From assembly GCA_009767595.1 (NCBI GenBank), contig VSDK01010127.1, forward strand, positions 705,007 to 769,006: a DNA stretch of 64,000 nt, written 5' to 3'. Position numbers and translations under genes: made by a program. The notes beneath the pieces were generated by a model. The model ran no database searches. It was not told where the DNA came from and saw only the letters and a program-made list of their open reading frames with translations. Shown piece after piece: positions 60,801 to 64,000 of this stretch. This DNA is from Symbiodinium kawagutii (lineage: Eukaryota > Sar > Dinophyceae > Suessiales > Symbiodiniaceae). Each line of letters starts with the position of its first letter. The first letter of the stretch is position 1.

Positions 60801-63800
60801 GAAATGCAGAGTTTGGCAGTCCAAAGCATTCAGCAATCACATGTTGTCTTTGGCCTAGTCGAATGCTTACATGGAAAAATTGACATCAAGGACATCATGA
60901 CATACGTCTGCAGTCCATACGATAGGGACAGTATCAAATTTTTATGAGGTCCGAACCCACCTACTGCCCACCACCTCAACATATCGATTTGTCCATAAAT
61001 GTCGTACCCTTCCAAATGGTGAGATCCTCCTTATAAAACACCATTTTGGGAGTACCATTATTTGTGGACAACCCCATACCTATAGTGCTTCATACTGCCA
61101 GGCATCATAATCACCTGGCGCAGTGCGACTTGCAGCAGCTGTGCCAGTGTTGTGTCGTAGCACACAGGTACCCCATCCCAAGTGCCAGCTGATCATTTGG
61201 TAAACTTGTACAATGATATCATCAGTGATCATAATGTAACCAATTTTTATTCAATCAATCCTATAGTGATTAACCAACTATTAAAGCCATAGAAGCCATC
61301 GTTTCTGGGGGCAGCACTGGACTCCTTCTGAGAACTACCTCACCAACCAGAATAGCCGCTGCATGTAGACAAAAGTAGGGGGCCACCACTTTGCATCCTT
61401 GGAAGAGTCGCGGTCTCCAAACCAAGCGGATATGATCGGATATGTACTACGACGTGTTCAACTAATGTACACAATATATGAAAGAATCTGTGTACATGTG
61501 AATACAGCATCAACACAAAATGTATATCCACATGCATCAATGATCACCAACGGTTCCAAGTCGTATAATCAACATCTTCGCCGTCGTCGCCCCTCGTCGC
61601 CTTCGGGCGTGAAGGACACAGGATAGCAGTACTTCTCATCAGCACTGCAGGAGATGGGGCAACCCCAGTAGGCTGCTTCGCAATAGGACCAGCCATCGAA
61701 GGTGCCTTGGACCACAGTGAAGCCCTAGGGGCGAGTTGGACATGCCTAGCGACCCAGTCAGATGGCGAGTTGTTCAAAATACCCCCAAAAAACTGGTGAG
61801 TTTCCCTATGAAAATGACCATTTGGTGGTTTCTCAAGTCATAGCGTACCCCCAATTGTCAGCCAGTTTATTACTGTAACCATTTAGCGTAATAAACCAAC
61901 CATCACTTTGGGGGTTCCCAAACTGGCTTCAGAAACACCTCTTTGGGGTTCGGGCATCACCATTCATGGAAACCTGAAGGAATCTACCGCGGGGATCAAT
62001 GAGGACTGTAGTTCGATGCACTGCATCCGTTCCAAGGCTTCCATGCTCTGAAGCTTTTGCAAAGGAGAGGCAACGGAACGGTTCCGAAGGAGAGGTTCAA
62101 TATTTATTGGGTTCGGAATTAATTTGGGAATTCTTTTTGTTTTTCTTTGGGATTTTTTTTTGTTTTCTGTCTGAATTTGGTTTTCCTTGCTATTTGCAGC
62201 AATTTAGAGCTAAAATGTGGTTTTCCTCGCTATTTGCAGCAGTTTGGAGCTAAAATCCTTCCTTTGGTGTGATTTTCGGCTGGTATTTGCAGCATTTTGG
62301 AGCTAGGACCTTCGTAAGCCAATTCTCTCATTTCAATTCTAACCAATTTTGGAGCTGAAAACCTTCATCTTGATTGATTTAAGTGTTTTTTTCAACATTC
62401 TGGAGCTAGGACTTGTCGTCTGTTTTGAAGGTTGAATATAGTGTTTGGGTTTATGATTCCTTTGAATCATGTGTCGTCCGTTTTTAAGATTTTGTAAGTG
62501 TATAGCTTTAGGGTTTGATGATCCATCTAAAACACTCGAGAACTGAAATCCTTGATTCGGATTGATTTTGTTTGGTATTTTGTGAACCCTTTGAACCAAC
62601 TGGGAGCTAAATTCCTTGATTGTGATTGATTTTGCATGGCATTCGCAGCATTTTGGCGCTGGGTAAATAATGGTTTTAGGGTTTGGGTTTTGTTGTTTTT
62701 CGTTCGTTGTTCTCGGGTGTATGTGTTTTTCACCTTTAGGTCGACATCTTTAGGTTTAGGAATTGGGATTTGGGTCGATATCTTTAGCCGAAGCCAAAAG
62801 CCAGAGAAGCCAAAGAAGCCAGAGAAGACAAAAGCCAGAGAAGCCAAAGAAGCCAAAAGCCAAAGAAGCCAGAGAAGCCAAAAGCCAGAGAAGCCAAAGA
62901 AGCCAGAGAAGCCAAAAGCCAGAGAAGCCAAAGAAGCCAGAGAAGCCAAAAGCCAGAGAAGCCAAAGAAGCCAAAGAAGCCAGAGAAGCCATAGAAGCTA
63001 AAAGCCAAAGAAGCCAGAAGCCAAAAAACAAAGAAAGCCAAAAGCCAGGGGAGCGAAAGCCAAAGAAGCCAAAAGCCAGGAAAACCAGGAAAATCTGGGA
63101 AAACAAAAAAAAACAAAATAAAACAAAAAAAATCCCAAATTAAATAGCCCTCCATATTTATTTGTAATCCTCTGAGTACAACATGATGTATTCAGGCTGG
63201 TGCAGCTTTGTTCATGCTGGTATCCCCAGAACTGGTGGCTTCAAAACTACGACTAACTTCGGATGCTTGGGTGGTACCAGCCCTTGACACCCCCAAGGTC
63301 ATTCACCAAGACACACTTCACAGTGTTGTTGCCACATGGGCAGTCCTCACCCAGTGGAGCGCACTTATCAACGCCACTCACATAGTTGCCTCCATCAGGT
63401 CGCCACCAGGGATGTTCAACAGATTGGATTGGGGGCAAGAGCTCCTCCGATATGTTTACCAGTAAAACATCCACCAAAAGTAGATGATATTCAATGAATT
63501 TCAATGAAATTCCTCGTGGAAATGGAGTGATGCCATGTGATACCCAAGCATTTCCTGCATTGTTTTATCAATCACATCCTTAATGCGTAGACTGTACCCT
63601 TCGCTGACAGCTGTCCATTGGTTTCGACAAAAATGGGTTCACGGGTCCACGGGGTCACTGATGCAAAAAAATGAGCTCTCACCTGTGAGGTTCCTTTCAG
63701 CAAGTACTACAAAGGTGTAGGTCATAAAAATTTGTTCCCAAGATTGAGTTGGCAAACATGACTCGGAAAGAGCTTTTTTGAGTATTGATTTGAGGAATCT

Positions 63801-64000
63801 TCCCACAGGTGCTGAACTAATCCACAGCAAAGGTGCCTGACGTGTCATAGCTGTCCATCCAGCACATCTGCTGTTCGGAGGTGCAAACCTCCGGGCACTC
63901 TTCCTGAGCGCTGAAGGGCGATGGTGGATGATGTGCGGATCGTCCATACATGCGGGTAATCTGAGCCCCGGATTAATAAAACCCTACAAAATAATATTAA
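41792..64000 (-). CDS. Gene B: tandem paralogue of gene A, 29 exons placed, 5' end off the right edge
   Basis: Second copy of the same gene type, upstream of gene A in the same orientation. Visible exons run from 63903 down to a TGA at 41792-41794. Its first 26 visible exons match a18-a43 of gene A in order and phase; three further exons complete the C-terminus (b27 helical Gln-rich, b28 Thr/Ser-rich, b29 terminal). The signal peptide and first half of the cysteine modules should lie beyond 64000. No exon has an internal stop or frameshift, so both copies look intact. Introns share almost no sequence with those of gene A, so the duplication is old or introns turn over fast. The end of gene B and the start of gene A are about 8.1 kb apart. 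Unsplit reading frames nowhere span more than one exon, so a simple ORF search misses this gene. Confidence 0.75.
42666..42806 (-). CDS. Exon b28: Thr/Ser-rich mucin-like exon
   Basis: Acceptor CTGCCAAG, phase 0. Reads AGVTTRS, a run of twelve Thr, GSDSS, then Ser/Thr-rich sequence to SDSSSSMQ, donor GCGGGA. Without the donor the frame would end at a TGA at 42630-42632. Thr/Ser-rich tails in secreted proteins are typical O-glycosylation sites; that is inference here. The other strand shows a poly-Val shadow. Confidence 0.55.
42939..43094. other. Assembly gap (run of N)
   Basis: 156 undetermined bases inside what looks like an M1 element in an intron of gene B. Confidence 0.99.
43119..43222 (+). 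mobile_element. M2 element, diverged
   Basis: GGTTTCTCCATATATAGGG to TTATTTTGAAAAACCACC. Confidence 0.5.
43807..44085. repeat. Compound trinucleotide block: (AAG)n then (CTA)n
   Basis: About 60 bp of AAG followed by over 200 bp of CTA/ACT with TTC interruptions. All six frames give homopolymer-like shadows; not a gene. Confidence 0.9.
44288..44393 (+). mobile_element. M2 element
   Basis: GGGTCTTTCTCAAAACAGG to TGGCTTCAGAAGCCACC. Confidence 0.5.
44416..44493 (-). CDS. Exon b27: Gln-rich helical exon
   Basis: Acceptor CTTCAG, 26 codons, donor GTGCCT, phase 0 at both ends as required after b26. Reads AGVSLEISTDQMQS then RDQMATKQQQAK. The gene A partner would lie left of the window. Confidence 0.55.
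44930..44962 (-). CDS. Exon b26 (pairs with a43), 33 nt
   Basis: Acceptor GAATTCAG, donor GTGGGA. Identical to a43. Confidence 0.7.
45604..45686 (-). CDS. Exon b25 (pairs with a42)
   Basis: Acceptor TGCTCCAG, donor GCGTCT where a42 has GT. Reads ISTSATPGQVCEEL, KKMVKSSSPSMTS. Confidence 0.7.
46096..46266. repeat. Perfect 92-bp tandem duplication
   Basis: A 79-bp block (CCTGCCAAAGAGCAG to ATGCACATCAC) at 46096-46174 recurs exactly at 46188-46266, separated by GGCTCGTATGCGT. A run of C precedes the first copy. Perfect identity means it is recent or an assembly artefact. Confidence 0.85.
46809..46874 (-). CDS. Exon b24 (pairs with a41)
   Basis: Acceptor GCTCCAAG, donor GCGGCT. Reads RLDGRKLSSTTST then LIFFIDDQ. 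Confidence 0.7.
46945..47053 (+). mobile_element. M4 inverted-repeat element
   Basis: AACTGGTTGGTGGTTG at the left and CAAACCACCAACCAGTT at the right, about 108 bp. Confidence 0.7.
47611..47648 (-). CDS. Exon b23 (pairs with a40)
   Basis: Acceptor AGCTGCAG, donor GATCAA tentative. Reads TPNPKQFENEPL. Confidence 0.5.
48213..48334 (+). mobile_element. M1 element
   Basis: CAGTGGGTCAGTTCACC to TTGACCCATAGCC in an intron of gene B. Confidence 0.6.
48777..48826 (-). CDS. Exon b22 (pairs with a39)
   Basis: Acceptor CTCCAAG, donor GTACCT. Reads SDAKSKAETVRVKMNS. Confidence 0.65.
49099..49214 (-). CDS. Exon b21 (pairs with a38)
   Basis: Acceptor TCCCTAG, donor GACTGG. Reads YAATTGARRLSESRR, QLSGVAQRETCEAI, IIMASLRSL; one codon longer than a38. 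Confidence 0.65.
49575..49675 (-). CDS. Exon b20 (pairs with a37)
   Basis: Acceptor GCACTGAG, donor GCAGCT. Reads ITCIGPNATCGL, GDGMKRCPSG, AAIAVDTTCRN. Confidence 0.75.
50050..50152 (+). mobile_element. M4 element
   Basis: TTGGTTGGTGGTTTCAACG to CAATCAAACCACCAACCAG. Confidence 0.65.
50512..50570 (-). CDS. Exon b19 (pairs with a36)
   Basis: Acceptor TCTGAGAG, donor GCGCCT where a36 has GT. Reads NKTCVQTNVDASG then NFKSET. A long ATC-type microsatellite starts about 25 bp upstream of the acceptor. Confidence 0.7.
50598..50915. repeat. (ATC)n and (GTC)n microsatellite
   Basis: Over 300 bp; gives an all-Asp or all-Met shadow on the minus strand. In an intron of gene B. Confidence 0.9.
51346..51424 (-). 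CDS. Exon b18 (pairs with a35)
   Basis: Acceptor CACCCAG, donor GCCTGG. Reads VLQSLCVPSFQHK, RCPAPCTADAILA. Confidence 0.75.
51679..51710. repeat. (TA)n microsatellite
   Basis: About 15 TA units abutting an M2 element. Confidence 0.85.
51711..51816 (+). mobile_element. M2 element beside a TA microsatellite
   Basis: GTGGTTTCTCAAGCTATGG to CCCCTATTTTGAGAAACACC, directly after a (TA)n run. Confidence 0.65.
52582..52716 (-). CDS. Exon b17 (pairs with a34)
   Basis: Acceptor TCCTTGAG, donor GTGACT where a34 has GC. Reads ASERECRVTDYSKDG, TVAGYSTQCVKEG, TACPCGKNTVGC, PDPND. Confidence 0.75.
53021..53081 (-). CDS. Exon b16 (pairs with a33)
   Basis: Acceptor ATACGAG, donor GCCCGC. Reads CADSDMCVRASEKD then LVCPCK. 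Confidence 0.7.
53540..53627 (+). mobile_element. M4 element
   Basis: CTGGATGGTGGTTGAAAAAG to CAATCAAATCACGAACCAG. Confidence 0.55.
54089..54132 (-). CDS. Exon b15 (pairs with a32)
   Basis: Acceptor CCACCCAG, donor GCAGCT. Reads VPVGDTCPCGKNTA. Confidence 0.65.
54305..54360 (-). CDS. Exon b14 (pairs with a31)
   Basis: Acceptor CCCACTAG, donor GTGCTT. Reads FLADYTVNGSFIS then DQEIC. Confidence 0.72.
54785..54830 (+). mobile_element. M2 element fragment
   Basis: Right end only: GGGGTCCCCTGTTTTGAAAA. Confidence 0.45.
55288..55320. repeat. (TA)n microsatellite
   Basis: TA runs in the intron between b13 and b14. Confidence 0.8.
55478..55567 (-). CDS. Exon b13 (pairs with a30)
   Basis: Acceptor GAATCAG, donor GTTGCT. 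Same 29 residues as a30 despite silent base changes, evidence of purifying selection. Confidence 0.8.
55733..55838 (-). CDS. Exon b12 (pairs with a29)
   Basis: Acceptor AGCTGAG, donor GTTGGG. Reads GEVACDLVEDYLP, NGTSLGLVQPSVKC, AASYDQCP. Confidence 0.75.
56694..56760 (-). CDS. Exon b11 (pairs with a28)
   Basis: Acceptor ACCAAG, donor GCAACT. Reads FWGSWTECLPTHGG then YCPTDCPV. Confidence 0.72.
56865..56968 (+). mobile_element. M2 element, diverged
   Basis: GGGTTTCTTAGAAGGGGGG to CCAAGTTTTAAGAGATCACC. Confidence 0.5.
57145..57221 (-). CDS. Exon b10 (pairs with a27)
   Basis: Acceptor TTGTCCAG, donor GTTTCT. Reads EECVPKGQACDC, SKGQNSFSC, TFND. Confidence 0.78.
57808..57856. repeat. (TTG)n microsatellite
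   Basis: Sixteen or so TTG units; further TTG/CTG runs follow to 57958. Confidence 0.9.
58531..58630 (-). CDS. Exon b9 (pairs with a26)
   Basis: Acceptor AACCAAG, donor GTGGGC. Reads LNEPMHCPVYC, TDEEDYCYIPSYD, PKGNWIRTT. Confidence 0.78.
58967..59055 (-). CDS. Exon b8 (pairs with a25)
   Basis: Acceptor GGCGCAG, donor GTTGCT where a25 has GC. Reads TRSCPCGTNSQQC, YDPYWDENYC, YPLADF. Confidence 0.75.
59495..59559 (-). CDS. Exon b7 (pairs with a24)
   Basis: Acceptor GGCCCAG, donor GTGGGA. Reads YITDYNASGYPEK then YSESCIDE. Confidence 0.75.
60374..60434 (-). CDS. Exon b6 (pairs with a23)
   Basis: Acceptor TCAGCAG, donor GTTCCT. Reads DWCFPENEACPVTC then TAEQQR with Cys split T/GT. Confidence 0.75.
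60626..60733 (-). CDS. Exon b5 (pairs with a22)
   Basis: Acceptor TTCCAAG, donor GACAGG. Reads DWESPVQEVCANAS, DTCPCGANAKPC, KWVDEWGYEQ. Confidence 0.75.
61104..61114 (-). CDS. Microexon b4 (pairs with a21), 11 nt
   Basis: GTGATTATGAT between acceptor GCGCCAG and donor GCCTGG. Differs from a21 by one silent Tyr change, while the flanking intron is unrelated beyond the splice signals. Confidence 0.5.
61601..61705 (-). CDS. Exon b3 (pairs with a20)
   Basis: Acceptor GTCCAAG, donor GCGACG. Reads TFDGWSYCEAAYWG, CPISCSADEK, YCYPVSFTPE. Confidence 0.75.
61823..61938 (+). mobile_element. M2 element
   Basis: GGTGGTTTCTCAAGTCATAG to GGCTTCAGAAACACC. Confidence 0.55.
62180..62660. repeat. Degenerate tandem repeat around TATTTGCAGCATTTTGGAGC
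   Basis: Five or more imperfect copies of TTTGCAGC..TTTGGAGCTAAAA, next to TTTTAGGGTTTGGG-like sequence. Confidence 0.6.
62785..63100. repeat. Minisatellite of 9-bp GAAGCCAAA/GAAGCCAGA units
   Basis: About 300 bp in the intron between b2 and b3. The unit is a multiple of three, so all frames look open (Lys-Pro-Glu-Lys on plus, Phe/Leu/Trp-rich on minus); neither has splice or start evidence. Confidence 0.85.
63315..63389 (-). CDS. Exon b2 (pairs with a19)
   Basis: Acceptor GATGGAG, donor GTGTCT. Reads NYVSGVDKCAPLGED, CPCGNNTVK and splits the final Cys codon T/GC. Confidence 0.75.
63837..63903 (-). CDS. Exon b1 (pairs with a18)
   Basis: Acceptor GCGCTCAG, donor GCACCT. Reads EECPEVCTSEQQMC then WMDSYDTS. 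First visible exon of gene B. Confidence 0.75.

Noticed and set aside
62636..63155. Lys-Pro-rich plus frames and Phe/Leu/Trp-rich minus frames of over 110 codons
   Set aside because: 9-bp minisatellite in an intron; unit length divisible by three keeps all frames open.

Overview
The window looks like nuclear DNA of a dinoflagellate, probably a Symbiodiniaceae-like or related genome; the species cannot be told from the sequence. The reasons are: many short exons separated by long repeat-filled introns; intron starts that use GC and GA as well as GT; exons that nearly always begin with G after the acceptor AG; families of short inverted-repeat elements; and a retroelement-like fragment at the left edge. 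There are no bacterial operons, CRISPR arrays or rRNA genes. Almost all lines of open reading frame on either strand are chance; the real coding sequence is a chain of small exons on the minus strand.

The main content is a tandem pair of very large, related minus-strand genes. Gene B runs from beyond the right edge (first visible exon 63837-63903) to a stop at 41792-41794. Gene A begins with an ATG at 33703-33705 and runs off the left edge (last visible exon 1036-1068). I placed 43 exons in gene A and 29 in gene B. Twenty-six pair one to one in the same order (a18 to a43 with b1 to b26), 42.5 to 44.7 kb apart. Exon sequence is strongly conserved between the copies while introns are almost unalignable, and this comparison was used to fix exon ends. 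Reading phase is consistent through almost all junctions; gaps remain around a8/a9, a16/a17/a18, a39/a40 and a40/a41 (and the matching b22-b24), where an exon is probably missing from my model.

The predicted protein, assembled from both copies, is: a signal peptide (a1); a Gly/Tyr-rich repeat region cut by an assembly gap (a2); a long series of cysteine modules with the recurring order C..CPC..C, then C..CPxxC(x6)C-Y, then Y-D-x-x-G (a3-a37 and b1-b20); a cysteine-poor stretch (a38-a43, b21-b27); and a Thr/Ser-rich mucin-like tail (b28-b29). I see no transmembrane segment after the signal peptide in the placed exons. A secreted, disulphide-rich surface or matrix protein is the natural inference. 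I do not recognise a named domain.

Between the genes (33706-41791) are about 8 kb of simple repeats, degenerate ACCATCATTA-type arrays and mobile-element copies with no convincing gene. The introns hold at least four families of short inverted-repeat elements (named M1 to M4 here), many microsatellites, a 92-bp tandem duplication, a 9-bp minisatellite and two assembly gaps (30530-30687 and 42939-43094).
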